64,000 bases of DNA, from NCBI RefSeq assembly GCF_026210795.1, contig NC_089431.1, forward strand, positions 2,976,001 through 3,040,000, given 5' to 3'. The first letter of the stretch is position 1; each line of letters opens with the position of its first letter. Below are positions 23,985-35,806 of this stretch, in pieces. The stretch is from Rhizophagus irregularis. Lineage: Eukaryota; Glomeromycota; Glomeromycetes; Glomerales; Glomeraceae. The notes below the pieces were generated by a model. The model was given only the letters and a program-made list of their open reading frames with translations, was not told the DNA's origin and ran no database searches. Made by a program: the position numbers and the translations under genes.

Positions 23985-24974
23985 TTATTTTTTTGGAAAA
24001 TTAATGACTTTTACTTCCTTTTCTAATAAAATATCTTGTGCAGATTCGAGAACAAATTTTACTTCGATCTGATGCCAAACAACAAGAAGACTTTGACATA
24101 CAGACCATCTGACGGTGTCATTATTGGGAATATTTATTTTCATTTCTATATAATATTCTTGTTCAGAATCTGCAGCTAAATTAACCATATCACCATCAAC
24201 TTCCTCCAAAGAAAGATCAACACTTTCTTTTGGTCTAACTAAAGATCCAGCATTCTGTAATTCTGTATGTTGTTTTAGTCCAACACTAACTTTCTTAATT
24301 TTAACACGTGAATTTCGAATTATAATCTTAATTGGAACATTAATAGTTTCACCTCTAGTGAATATTTCACGTTCAATTTTTATATCATAACCAACTCCAT
24401 ATTTTTCCTTTTCAGAATTCCATAAAATCATATCGGATTTATAAGGAATTTTTCCATACCTTGTAATTGGAATTGTAAATTTTATAACTTTTTTCTTTCC
24501 TTGTAATTTTAAAAGATTGGATTTACGATGAATAACGACAACAACGCGATAATAGATTCTGGCAGATCCATCGTCATATTTAATTGTAGTTGAAGGAGGT
24601 AAATTATTTTCAAGTTTAAAAGAAAAAGGTAATTCCAAATTCTTTATAATTTCATAATTATCTTTTCCTTTATCTCCATCATTTCGTTCTGCTTCCCATA
24701 TATCGAAGGAATAACGAGTGAATTCATGTTGTTCTGATTGAACAACAGATGCTGTATATCCACGACCACTAGGTTGATATTCTGTCCATAAAATTTCTTC
24801 TTTACCAGAAAATACTAATTCAATCCTTTTTGCTACTAATGGTTTTGAGGATGGGTAATTGAGTTTTAATATTCCCGCGACCTTAGATGATTCAAGTCCT
24901 AAAAGTCCTTGTTGGAATGAATTTTGTCTTGGTGAAAAACTTAAACTTACTTTATCTGAATCGTTGGATGACAT
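23985..24974 (-). CDS. arrestin-fold protein (alpha-arrestin-like), paralogue 1
   Basis: A single exon encoding 329 residues from the Met at 24974 (MSSNDSDKVSLSF), or 341 residues from an upstream Met at 25010. The shorter start is preferred because the extra segment is poorly aligned with the paralogue. The N-terminal arrestin sheet is recognisable from SFQQGLLGLESSKVAGILKL and LVAKRIELVFSGKEE; mid-protein is LPFSFKLENNLPPS; and the second half begins at GVGYDIKIEREIFTRGE. Arrestin-fold proteins in fungi act as adaptors that bring ubiquitin ligases to membrane cargo, but this one shows no PPxY motif, so the trafficking role is only an analogy. It is clearly paralogous to the gene at 37565-38743 on the same strand. 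No introns are needed. Confidence 0.85.
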   Translation of the reverse strand: MSSNDSDKVSLSFSPRQNSFQQGLLGLESSKVAGILKLNYPSSKPLVAKRIELVFSGKEEILWTEYQPSGRGYTASVVQSEQHEFTRYSFDIWEAERNDGDKGKDNYEIIKNLELPFSFKLENNLPPSTTIKYDDGSARIYYRVVVVIHRKSNLLKLQGKKKVIKFTIPITRYGKIPYKSDMILWNSEKEKYGVGYDIKIEREIFTRGETINVPIKIIIRNSRVKIKKVSVGLKQHTELQNAGSLVRPKESVDLSLEEVDGDMVNLAADSEQEYYIEMKINIPNNDTVRWSVCQSLLVVWHQIEVKFVLESAQDILLEKEVKVINFPKK

Positions 24975-25010
24975 TTTATTCCAGGAAAAAAAAGGGGGGA
25001 AGAATTTCAA

Positions 25011-28000
25011 CGAATACTTAAATGAAAGAATGAATGTGAAAAAGAATGGTCGTTACTTTAGCAGCAACTCAACTAAATTTCTTTAAAAGAAGGTAAAAAA
25101 AGAAGAAGAAAGATGTATTTATTTATATATATAATATTTTTTTTTTCTGATCAATTTATATAGTGATTTCAATTTGAAATTGCGGAAGTATTAGGAGTGT
25201 TCTGTTTCATCTTTTAATGAAATTTTTTAGGGGGTCAAAGAAAGTTTTTGATTGTTTTTTTTTTTGTTTATCAAATAAGGTTTTGTAATACGTAAAATAT
25301 GTATATGATAACAGGTTTTTTCCGATCAACAATTCAACAATGTTAATAATGCCCAACCTTGATTTATTGGGCATTAAGTAATAAACGGTCATTGTCATTT
25401 GTCAACGTAGTGTCTCGTAATGTGTTAAAATTTTAAATAATAGGTTAAAAAAAGTTAACATACCTCAAGGTAAATTGGATTTACACGTCTATTTTATATC
25501 TGTAATGAAAATACAAATAAGCTTATATTCGTTTGGATTATTATATTTTCCGAATATTCTCCGAACATATTAATAACATACGTCATAACAAAGTTAATTT
25601 TTTAAATTATTGTTTACAAAACAAAATTATTCTTTTCTTAAAAGAAAGGTAATTAAAAAAAAAAAATTGGGAATTGAATATTGAAAAGAAAAATCGAAAA
25701 ATCAAAAATTAAAAATTTTATAAAAAAAAAAATTATATAATTAAGAATGGGCGTAATTTTGATAGGTAACACATCAAATACACGTTGTCCGTCAATTGGA
25801 TAATAAAACGGTAACACGAAATGTCCTTGATATTTTATTTATAAAAGCATCAAAAAAATAACAATTAGGGATTCCATTTCTTAGTTATAACACTTTCTAA
25901 TAGCATTTTTTTTCGCTCTATTATTCTAAGTTCACCAATACGCTCAATAGCTCAATAGATATAATTCAAAAAAGTAAAATATTAGTTTTTTTTATCGGAG
26001 TTTATTTGGTCAAATATCATAATCTTAGAGATTTTAAGTTGTTTTGATAATCAATAAAGGGGAGGGGTTTTATATTTTAGCTAATTGGCATCTTATCTTA
26101 ATGAAACTCTAATTTACTCTATTCAAAAATAGTTACACTAAATTTAATGAATCAACTAAAAAAAATTATTTTTTTTTCAAATTCCTGAGAAAAAGTTTAA
26201 TAAAAAGGGAATTAAAGTTGAAAATTTTCTAAATATTGGCTCATATACAAAAACAATATGAACAATCGTTAACATCGTATTTGTGTTTATGTACATCCTG
26301 AGTAATTGAATTATACTATAATTGTTCGTATACATGATGATGATCTTGAAATTTGAGTTTGTTGTCTAATATTATTCTTTCATTGGTTTGTTGATTTTAC
26401 TTAACAAGAAATATCAAAAATTTCAATCTTTCATCTTGTAATTCTGATCTTTTTTAATTTGTCAGCATTAATATTATAATATTTATAATATTCCAATTTA
26501 GTAGTATCATAATATGCCATGCATAACTTGTTTAATCATTCGCCTTGATGAATATTCAGATCTCCTCTTAAAAAATATACTTAGCTAAACTTCGATCTCA
26601 GCTTTTTTTTTTTAAGCAATAAAATATTCTGGGTTAAACCCAATTTTACCTGATTTAAAAATAAAGTTTGTATACATTGTCAAAATTAGCCTAATTTTTA
26701 CCGTTCTTATACTAATTATAGCGATCATTTATATTTTACATTATTTAGAATTTTACCTTTCTTATACTAATTATAGTGGTCAACTGGTCATTTAATTTGG
26801 TGAAGGTGGCTGAATTATATTTAATACATAATTTCAAAAGGGTTTATTGTGTTAACTATTATAACTGTTGTAATTACTTGAATATATATTTAGATTGGTT
26901 CGCGAATGGTTCAATTAAAAGTAATTGTGTAATTGTGTAATCCAATTTAATTTATTATATTTATTGCACGGTTTTAAAGTCTATTTTGAAATTAAAGAAA
27001 CGTGCAAACTCCGACATTCTTCTTGTATAAAAACTCTGATTTTAAAAAACTCATGAAAAAAAGGGGAATTATTTTTAAGAGTTTATTTATATGGAAATGA
27101 ATTATTAATAAATTTATGTTGAACGCAAAAATTGCTTTAAATAGTCATATAAAATTGATACGATAAAAGACATCTCTTATCTATGTCAGATGAAAATCAC
27201 TCCATATTTTATCTCAGTAATTAATATGGCTATAAAAATAAAATTTAATCCCATTAAATTCCTCTTATTGAAAAAAATTTAATGAATACATATTTTATTG
27301 AATTTGCTAAAAACAGGGTATGTGGTTTAAATTTTTTGAAATTCCCCTGAAATAAACAGTAGTGTATGGCCGATACGTAGATTGACTAGATTGTGAATAA
27401 CCATGTTACACAGGCATTTCCATTGCCACTTTTCCGTTTATCGAAAGAATGGCAAGAATGAATGATCAATGTTCATAAACTTCCAGTCATTTTAATAAGA
27501 AAATCGTATTGTCAATTAAGCGAGTTTACTTTATTACATCTAAAGTGAGTACGACAAAAATGGGATAATGCTTAGTAGTAGATATGTTGTTTAAATCCCT
27601 TCAGTTATAATGTTAATCAGAAAATCAATTCAATTATGAACCACAAAGTAGTTTAAGAGGAAAAAGAAGAAAGAGAAGAAATCGAAGAATTCCGGTAACG
27701 GACATTCCAAGAAAACACAAGGTTCGCTATTCTAATAACAGAAATAACATTTTAGCGGAACTAATCTCTGTCACAGTCAGGAAATAAAAGGACTAGTGTA
27801 CCCGTTAAGTGTTCTCTCTTTCTCTACTATTGTCTAAAATACCCGGGTATATATTTCCATCCTGTCAGTACTAGAAGAATTAATATATGAAAATTTTTTA
27901 AAATTTGATTTATAATAGTTGTTAAATATGATGATTTTGTGGAAATTAACTAAATCCACATATTAATATTTGATATATTGAAACGGGTATTTTTGGGGAT

Positions 28001-28899
28001 TGGGGTACGTCGAAAAGGAGGAAGTCTTTTAATCAGTGCTATGGGTAACTGTTATATTCTTTTTTAGGTTAGTTTACCCTCTTATATTTTATTCTTTTGT
28101 ATTATTTATTGACTTCTTTTTAATTTCAGGGTTAGGCCGTGCCTATTGATGACTCATTAAAGGAGCAGGCGAGGCGGTCGCTTTTCGGCTATATATTAGT
28201 TGATAGTGTATTGTTAGTAGTTACTTTCATAAGGATTTCGCAACCTATTGTGTGCGATCTTTGTTTAGAGATACCAAAAGTTCGGTTATCAACCCGATCA
28301 TACCCGGATTTTACCGATTCGGGTTCAATCCAAGACCGATCGGTTAGCCGTCGGTTCTATATATAAAAAAAAACCGATAAAAAAAACAGATCGGTTAATT
28401 GTATATGTTTAATATTTTGATATTTTTTATTTTTTTAATTAAGAAAATATTTATTTAAAAAAATATGATTTTAATTTTTATTGTTTATATGTATTTATTT
28501 ATTTTACAAAATGAAAGAAAATAAAAATCTAAAAATAGTAAAACCTATTAAACACTAAGTTTCTATAATCCTTTAAACTCCTTCCTAGCCCATATACTAA
28601 TGTTGACTATACTTATAAGTTCAATAATTGGATTTTATTGGATTAATAAAATTATTAGGTCCAATAGTTCAATTAGTGACGAAGTCTTTATAATCCAATT
28701 GATCCAATCCCCATCATTACCTTTGGTTATATAAGAATTATTTACTCATATTTGAATTATTTGAATTATCAACGCGTTTATCACGTGATTTTTTCGCAAA
28801 GTCACATAATTGATATATTGCAAAGAAAAATTACGTAAATTAATACCCCAAGCCTTTTAAATTTTTACCAAAACTTTACGTAGTCTCAACATATCAGTC
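25011..28899. other. gene-free region upstream of arrestin paralogue 1
   Basis: No convincing gene over 3.9 kb. Items seen: AT-rich promoter-side DNA (25087-25300); an imperfect duplication of TTCTTATACTAATTATAG (about 26690-26790); a patch at about 28290-28400 where ACCGAT/ATCGGT words recur in both orientations; a TCACGTGA box (28781-28788). A frame at 28139-28366 has no family match. 28580-28720 holds loosely inverted CCAATTGGATTAT words, a possible small hairpin element. Confidence 0.45.
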
Positions 28900-29540
28900 A
28901 CAATTCGTACTTAGCACAAAATCAAATTCCTCTCGTCTGAATTGTGGCATTCTTCATCGCCTGTTAATATAGATCCAATCATTCTTAAAACGATATCATA
29001 TGTGATTTAGATCAATTTTTAGCGCTAACAAATGATTTTGCTTCCCATACAAATTTCATCTTTTATACAGATGGCTTAGTTAGAGCTTTGAGATCATGCG
29101 AATGCTCTATGGACTATGGATGGATTTAATGTAGTAATAATGCTCCCAAATATAATCTACTTTAAAGGAACTACTATATTTTTTTCCTTCTTCGACAAAA
29201 GCTGAAATGATGGCTATATGTACCGCGTTACGGTTCCTTCGAGCAGTCACGTACGCATCTCTATGGATGGATTTAATGCAGTAATAATGCTCCCAAATAT
29301 AATCTACTTTAAAAGGAACTGCCATATTTTTCCTTCTTCAACAAAAGCTGAAACGATGGCTATATGTACGTTACTGACGACAGTCGTGTACGCATCTTTA
29401 CTGACTCAACTAACTGTATCGATACTTACAACAATTATCAAAATACTCGACGCTCGCAAATTAAAAAAGAAAATCTTTCTTATAATTAATTTTAATTTTC
29501 ACCTTTTTTCAAGAGAAACATTTACTACTTTACCTCCATG
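28900..29540 (+). pseudogene. LINE (non-LTR retrotransposon) RNase H fragment with internal duplication
   Basis: In shifting frames the plus strand reads FIFYTDGLVRALRS (first catalytic Asp, about 29048-29090), then DYGW, then PSSTKAE with the catalytic Glu, then FTDSTNCIDTYNNYQN (second Asp, about 29396-29445). This is the RNase H domain found at the C-terminus of many LINE polyproteins. A segment of about 147 bp is tandemly duplicated (29114-29260 and 29261-29397), with stops and frameshifts, so the copy is dead. No reverse transcriptase domain is visible upstream. The sequence up to about 30060 may be more of the same element. Confidence 0.65.
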
Positions 29541-30100
29541 AAATCAAAGCACACTCTTATTTAATTGATCCGATTATTATCAATCCAAAATTTTTCACTA
29601 GCAAGTCTCTGGGGTTTGTTGCCTGGAATCATCTCCATATTACAGTAGACTAAAACGTTAGGAAATGGGCCAACATTTTGATACAAGCCAAAATATTCAA
29701 CGGTTTCCTTAACAATTTCTTCATCACATCCTCTCATAGCATCAACTCAATCGAGATCTATTGATTGGAATTTAATATACATTTCAATCATAATCTTTCC
29801 CACATGTGAAACGTTTATCTCGCAGAATTCGCTTAAAATGAAAAATGCAATTTATCTACTCCACAGCTGATGCCCTACAGCATAATTACCTTGATTGTAT
29901 CCCACTGGTCCTATTCAATGCTCGAATTGTCAGACACCAATCAACATATAACTTTATGTCCTGCATATAAAGCTAACAGTTAAAACGTAAACACAAAGAT
30001 TTACTCACACATGTTACTTGAAACACAATAGAAAAGATAGAATTAATTCAAACAATTTGCACATTTAGATACTATAGAATATTTAAACTCAAATTTAGAT
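29541..30100. other. probable continuation of the LINE remnant
   Basis: Less AT-biased sequence with multiple stops in all frames. It may be the degraded 3' part of the RNase H-bearing element, judged only by composition and position. Confidence 0.3.
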
Positions 30101-30770
30101 CTGATCTTTCTTTTGATTCATCACCTAATTCCATTGCCAGACCATTTCCTGAATGCCATTTTTCCGAATATATCTTTTTCTGAAGTCAATTAACTGAATA
30201 CTAATTTCTGTAAACATGACATAGCGCCTTTATCTTTACTAGATTTATTAAAAACATTTACAATTAAACGAATCATACAATTAAAGAAATAAAAGAAATA
30301 ATAAAAAATTAACTAACTAAAAATAAAGCTATATAGTCTCCTAAAAAGCTGTTAACGTAAATTACAAATCAAAATATAATTATTAGTACACTAACACTTC
30401 CTAGATCATCCCCGTGATATATTTCAAACATAGTAGATGCCAGTAGAAAATAGACCCTTGCCTACATCGGGACCTGATCCCAAATGGCGATTCTTTTAGC
30501 GAATTGGGGAAATCCCGAAAGAAACGAAATATCTGCAACTCAACGCTGATCCTGTAATTCCCGAAGGTCTGAACTATGTTGATTAGATAACGAATCGTGC
30601 ACCCATTATTAAAATCGATACCCAATCTGAATACTAATTTCCAAACTGGACCCTTCCTGAATATACAATCCGAATCCTTATTTCCCGAATCCCAATTTCC
30701 TAAAATACTATTTTCTGAATCCTGAATCCCGATATTCTGAATTCCAATATTCCACATAAATTGCTATTTT
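30101..30770. repeat. degenerate short-word repeat (TTTCCTGAAT-type)
   Basis: Words such as TTTCCTGAAT, TTTCCCGAATCC, ATTTTCTGAATCCTG and TTCTGAATTCC follow each other irregularly at about 30140-30220 and 30640-30760. The same vocabulary reappears at 40560-40660 and, inverted, at 42590-42700. A long frame on the minus strand here (30401-30757) is a by-product of the repeat. Confidence 0.55.
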
Positions 30771-33700
30771 TAAAACTTTTTTCCAGATAATAACATTTGT
30801 AGAATTGCTATAATAATAATTTTTAAATTTAGAAACTTCGGAAAATTATAGATAATTATCAATACGTAAAATTATATTTTATAAATAAAGTGTTTTGTTA
30901 GTAATTTTTCTATATTTATTGCGAAATTAACAAATGTTTAGTAGTAATTGCTAACTTCAATTTAGGGATTGGAATCGATTTTGCCAAAATCGAATTAATC
31001 AAAAATCTATTTAACTCAACTATCGAATAAAAAATCAAAACTATAGTGCCGGCCAGAATTACAAAATTATAAATCACATGACTTGCACAGAAGTTTTAAT
31101 TCTGACCGGAATTATAAACCTGGCCAGAGCCACCGATCACTAATTATTTGTACGATAAACGTTTTATTTTAATGCAAAATTATAAAAGTTTAATAATTAA
31201 ATGATTTATGATAAATTTATGATCATTGGGAATTTTCCTGCCACAAATTCCAATCGATTAGAAATTGAAAATCAAATTTTAGATGCGATTAGTCAAAAAT
31301 CGATTCTAATTATGGAAATCGATTCCTTCAATTTCCAAAATGTTATGGCACTTTAATAATATCATTGTCATCTGATCTCCTTGAATAGATAGATATATTG
31401 AATTATGATGCAATATTTATAAAGAATATGTAATAAAATTTAAAAAAATACAGTTTATTGTTATGTTTCAGGAAATTGTCCATTCAAGATATTTCTGTAA
31501 CCTAATTTAGCATATTTATTTTACAATTATACAGGCAGATGGCAGCTTCGTAACACAGTTTTTCTCTCGTTTAATAAAGATGGCTGAGGCTACGTGGCAA
31601 AATCGTTCTCAGAATTTCAAACCTCGAGAACGATCTTTGAATACTAATTTACTATCATATCAAATCACGTGATAATAATTCAACGAATGACGCCATAATA
31701 TTTCACAACCTCATTTTTAACTCGCATATATCAGATGGACATCAAATTTTTTACATGGTATTCACAGATGAAATTTTTTTTAATAATATAGACGTATTAG
31801 ATTTTTTCCTTTTAATTCTTTTTTTATTCTCATGTTACTTAATTTTATTTCACTCTATCCCTGGTGTGTGCTATATTCGTTCTCATAGTTCGTTATAGCT
31901 TTTCCTTTCCTCATTCTTCCACCAGAGGAATGCTGATGTTCAGTTTTCTATTATGTACTGCGACAGAATTTATATGTATATCTTCTAATAGTCTGTGCTG
32001 GCATTGTTTTTCTCTGTGAAATAAAAATAAAATAAAAATTACGTAATCAGCGAATTGTATAAGCACTTTAACATCTCATATAGATAACTTGACGCATTTA
32101 CCCAGCATTACATATTAATCCTAAAAATATTAAAGATGCCCCTATGACCCCTACATGGAACAAGTAATATAGGTCCAATTGATCGAGATATTAGAAAATG
32201 GAAAGAAACGCTTAGTAACAGCTATATATTCTCTCCAGACTAGTCCAGAATAAAACCTTTTGACTCTATTTTCATATTTTTCCACTTCCGACATTGACTG
32301 GTCATACACCTATCATAATATACTTAATACGGTTACGATACATTTCGCCGAAATCCATTTCACCGAAACCATCTCGCCGAACCGAAGGGATGTTTCGCCA
32401 AAAGGACATTTTACCGAAAGTGCATTTTATTGAATCCATTTCACCGAATCATCCACTTCGCCAAGTTCCATTCACAGAATTCCATTTCGCCAAAGGGACA
32501 TTTCGCCGAAAATGGTAGCAATTAAAAAAATATTCATCGCGCAATGAAGATAAAAAACAAATTATTTTTAGAGAACTTTTTTTTTCTAGGATATTATCAC
32601 TTTAACATTCAAGTAACTGATATTAATTGTTAAACAATATATAAATAACTTTATTTTCTTGAAAACATTTATTTACGAAAAGTACGTAAAAAAAAGATTA
32701 ATGTATTATAAACCAACGAGATAAATTTAATAAAATCATCTAATTCAAAAATTTTTGACTAGAAAAGATTTTATTTAATATAAAAACAATAAAATAACCA
32801 AATGGAATAAAGAATTTTTCGACTTGGTGACATTTTACAACGCAATTACCCTTCAGTTTAACCTATCACCGATATATTGTGCCCAATTTGTAAATCCGTA
32901 AAAGATTCAAATACGCGCTTCAGTTTTTGTCCAGCACTCCTACCTTAACTCAATCAGATTTAACAAGTTTGTTCACAAATGTTACCGACTCATCACATCT
33001 CATCCATCTATTTAGTCCCACACGAATTAAAACAATAGTGACACAATTCATGTCTTCTATTCTTAACAAATACTTAATGACGCGTTCCAAAAATGAGAAC
33101 GAGAAAACAATGTTAAGCAAAAACATAAAAAGCATTACATACGAAAGGTAAAACAAATAACCTAACAAAAGAAGACAAGTACAACGTACGCCATCACAAA
33201 ATATGATCATAGATAATGCAATTCGACTTACATCATATACTATTACTACAAATTTTTACATTCGAGAGGTTGGATGTCACATATATTTACTTATCCTGAC
33301 ATTTTTATTTAATGATAATTATATAGATTTTTCTTTTTCCTCTTTTTTTTCTTTTAATGTATCTTTTTATTTTCTTATTTTACTTGGACTCCTTTAAATA
33401 TAGTACATATTTTGGCTGAGCCTATTCGACTTCAAAAATAAAAGGTAGGGCTGTTCCATGGAGGGATATGGTAGTATATTATTCTAGTGTTAGAATACAG
33501 ATCTTTATTTTGTACTCCGCTCAGTCCGCTGACTTGTCTATATATAAAAAATATAAAAAACAAGAAAAATTATGTAAATTTAAAGGACTGATAAAAGAGC
33601 GAGCACTCCGGTTTAATTATTTCGGATGGTCGATATAATAAGGAGAACCTTGTCCTTACTTTATATCTATTTATCTATTCCTAATTTCATAAAATAAAGA

Positions 33701-34435
33701 AATAAAAATAATAGAATAATCATAACTAATATAATAAAGTTGGCCAATAATGGGCGAGATAGTGAATTTCCTATTCCGGGAGCTGGTAAAGGGTTTATTG
33801 ACAAATGATTTTGCTGGGAAAAAAAACGAAATCGAAAAAATAGGCGCCGGATAGTGCACCGGGGTTATGAGTGAATGGGACAAAAAGTAAAAGCGGGGTA
33901 GATGTGGGTAAGAAGCAATAATCTTTGATATATTTTTTTTATTCAAATTTGCAATCGATTTCACGGTTCAAAACCGCAGGTTTGAACCGAACCGACCGTT
34001 GGCCCCTAAACCTTTCTTTATTATAAAAATAAGAATTAAAAATAAACAATTCAATTATGAACTATTTGTCTTGTTCGCGGTACCCCCATTATTTTACATT
34101 ATATTAATTTCAAATTTAGACTAGAATTACTTTTTAATCGGATATCGGTTATCAGTTTATATTGACGAGACGCTTGACCATTCAATTTATAAAACGTTTA
34201 TACATAAATTTATTTAATTTTTCTTTTTAAAAAAAAAATAAAAAAAAAAGTCAAAAGAATACATTTATGCATATATCTATCAAACATGAATTGCAAGAAA
34301 AATTTAATGTTTAAATGATGATAAAAAAAAAAATTCTAATTTTTTTTTTATTAATGCTAATATTATGCTAATTCCTCTAGTAATAATTAAGGTAAATAAT
34401 TTTTTGTAATTAAAATGAATTTATATATAAATTAA
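30771..34435. other. gene-free region with repeat remnants
   Basis: No gene I can support. 30960-31330 contains inverted GGAATCGATTTT words and a loosely inverted GCCGGCCAGAATTA patch (31050-31130). TCACGTGA lies at 31665-31672. 31540-32035 and 33430-33700 have moderate complexity and end in A-rich AATAAA runs, suggesting LINE or other retroelement tails. 32339-32514 is a tandem repeat (separate entry). 33960-34005 has a GGTTCAAA/TTTGAACC hairpin. The last 200 bp are the 3' flank of the chitin deacetylase gene. Confidence 0.4.
32339..32514 (+). repeat. TTTCGCCGAA short tandem repeat
   Basis: About ten imperfect copies of a unit near 17 bp, CATTTCGCCGAAATCC and variants with CACCGAA. The unit is itself a near palindrome around TTCGCCGAA and is much richer in CpG than the surrounding DNA. 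Confidence 0.75.
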
Positions 34436-35806
34436 TTAATTCAAATTTAATAATGATGAGAATAAAACTGTAATAATGGATCCAACAGTGAAAGGAATGA
34501 TAGGTGATGATGGACTTGCGCTTACAGATGGTGGAAGTGATTTACCCGGAGTAGAACCTTTATTAGTACTATTACCATTTTTACCAACTAATTCTAAGTA
34601 AGGGTTATTATCACCAATACATTGAGGTACAGTCATAATCTTCAAATTTGGTACTTTAACAGCTCTATCAATAATTTGAACTGCAGCGTCAACAGTTTGT
34701 GGATAAAGATCATGTTCGAGAACAATGAACCCGGTTTTCAATTTAGGGAAAGTTTGCATCCAAGTTTCAAAGGTATTTAGAACAAAGTCGACTGTCTTAG
34801 GAGGATTGGAAGTTAAAGTCCAATCATTACTATCGAATTCTGGAACCCAAAGGACGGCTACAAAAATAATAAAAAATATGTTTATATTTGATAAGATTTT
34901 CAGTATATGATATATTATATATTCAAATATTTTTAACATACTTTTCAAACCAACAGCACGAGCAACAGCACGAACACGATTATCAGTATCACCATATGGA
35001 GGTCGCATATATAGAGGAGTAACACCAACAACATCTTTAATAGCCTGGATAAAGAAATGGGAATTATATTAAATGTTAAAATTCAAAAATTATATTAAAA
35101 ATTTTGATACATAACAAGAAAAAATGTGAACCTTCATAGTCCATTTTAATTCAGCAACGATGGCTTCATTTGGAAGGGAGGTAAGTGCCGGATGAGACCA
35201 AGTGTGTACTGCGATATTATGACCTAAATTTTTTATTATAATTATTTAAATTTTTTTTTAGTTATTCGATTAAGTAAAAATTTTAGAAAGAACAGGGGAG
35301 ATAACCATACCAGAATCAAAAGCAGATTTGAGAATTTGAGGATTGTTAATAACACGGCTTCCTACTACGAAAAATGTAGCTTTAATCTTATGCTCATTCA
35401 ATTTGCTTAATAACTTGGGTGTTGACTCTGATGGCCCGTCGTCATATGTTAGCCCCCAATCACCAACATTTGGACAAAATGCAACATCATCTTCTGCAGT
35501 GAATTTTTGACAAGTCCAAGATCCCTGATCTGGTTGAATTACAGTTGGAGGGCCACACTGAGCCTGTTGAGTATTAATTTTACCACCATTTGAAATTGGA
35601 AGATTTGGAACTTTTGATAGATCTATTTCTTTTAACCATGCTTGGACTTGAGGGCTGCTAGTGTCTGGTATTTTATCAGCAGTTGGATAGTCATTAATTG
35701 AAATTGGAGGGGGTGCAGCCGGCGAACTCGGGGAAGCAGCTTGGGGGGAGGCTTTTACCACACAAAAAGTAGCAAAAGCGATTGTAATAATAGGAAATAT
35801 CTTCAT
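34436..35806 (-). CDS. chitin deacetylase (polysaccharide deacetylase, CE4), secreted and GPI-anchored
   Basis: Four exons on the minus strand: 35806-35311, 35223-35132, 35044-34942 and 34857-34436, joining in frame to 370 residues. The enzyme removes acetyl groups from chitin to give chitosan in the cell wall. Residues 1-19 are a signal peptide, followed by an Ala/Ser/Pro-rich segment. CE4 motifs are TYDDGP (120-125, metal-binding and base Asp), HTWSHP (172-177, metal-binding His172 and His176) and RPPYG (210-214), then VLWVPEFDSNDW and VLEHDLYPQT with the late His. The C-terminus is a Ser/Pro/Gly linker ending in a hydrophobic tail without charged residues, a GPI signal. The third intron (34941-34858) is itself open in frame, but removing it restores the conserved KTVLWVPEFD, so splicing is preferred. 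All catalytic residues are present. Confidence 0.93.

Noticed and set aside
28322-28332. GGTTCAATCC, resembling a tRNA B box
   Set aside because: No matching A box, acceptor stem or anticodon arm at tRNA spacing, so no tRNA or tRNA-derived SINE is called.
28139-28366. 75-residue plus-strand open frame
   Set aside because: No domain match; several stops in adjacent frames and a position in a degraded repeat patch.
30401-30757. 118-residue minus-strand open frame with repeating GIQ and DSG words
   Set aside because: The peptide repeat mirrors the DNA word repeat TTTCCTGAAT; it is not a gene-like sequence.
33671-33964. 97-residue minus-strand open frame
   Set aside because: No family features; it overlaps moderate-complexity DNA resembling a retroelement tail.
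34858-34941. Retained reading through the third chitin deacetylase intron
   Set aside because: The frame is open, but the insert is hydrophobic and AT-rich and breaks the conserved RPPYG to VLWVPEFD region; a GT-AG intron fits better.
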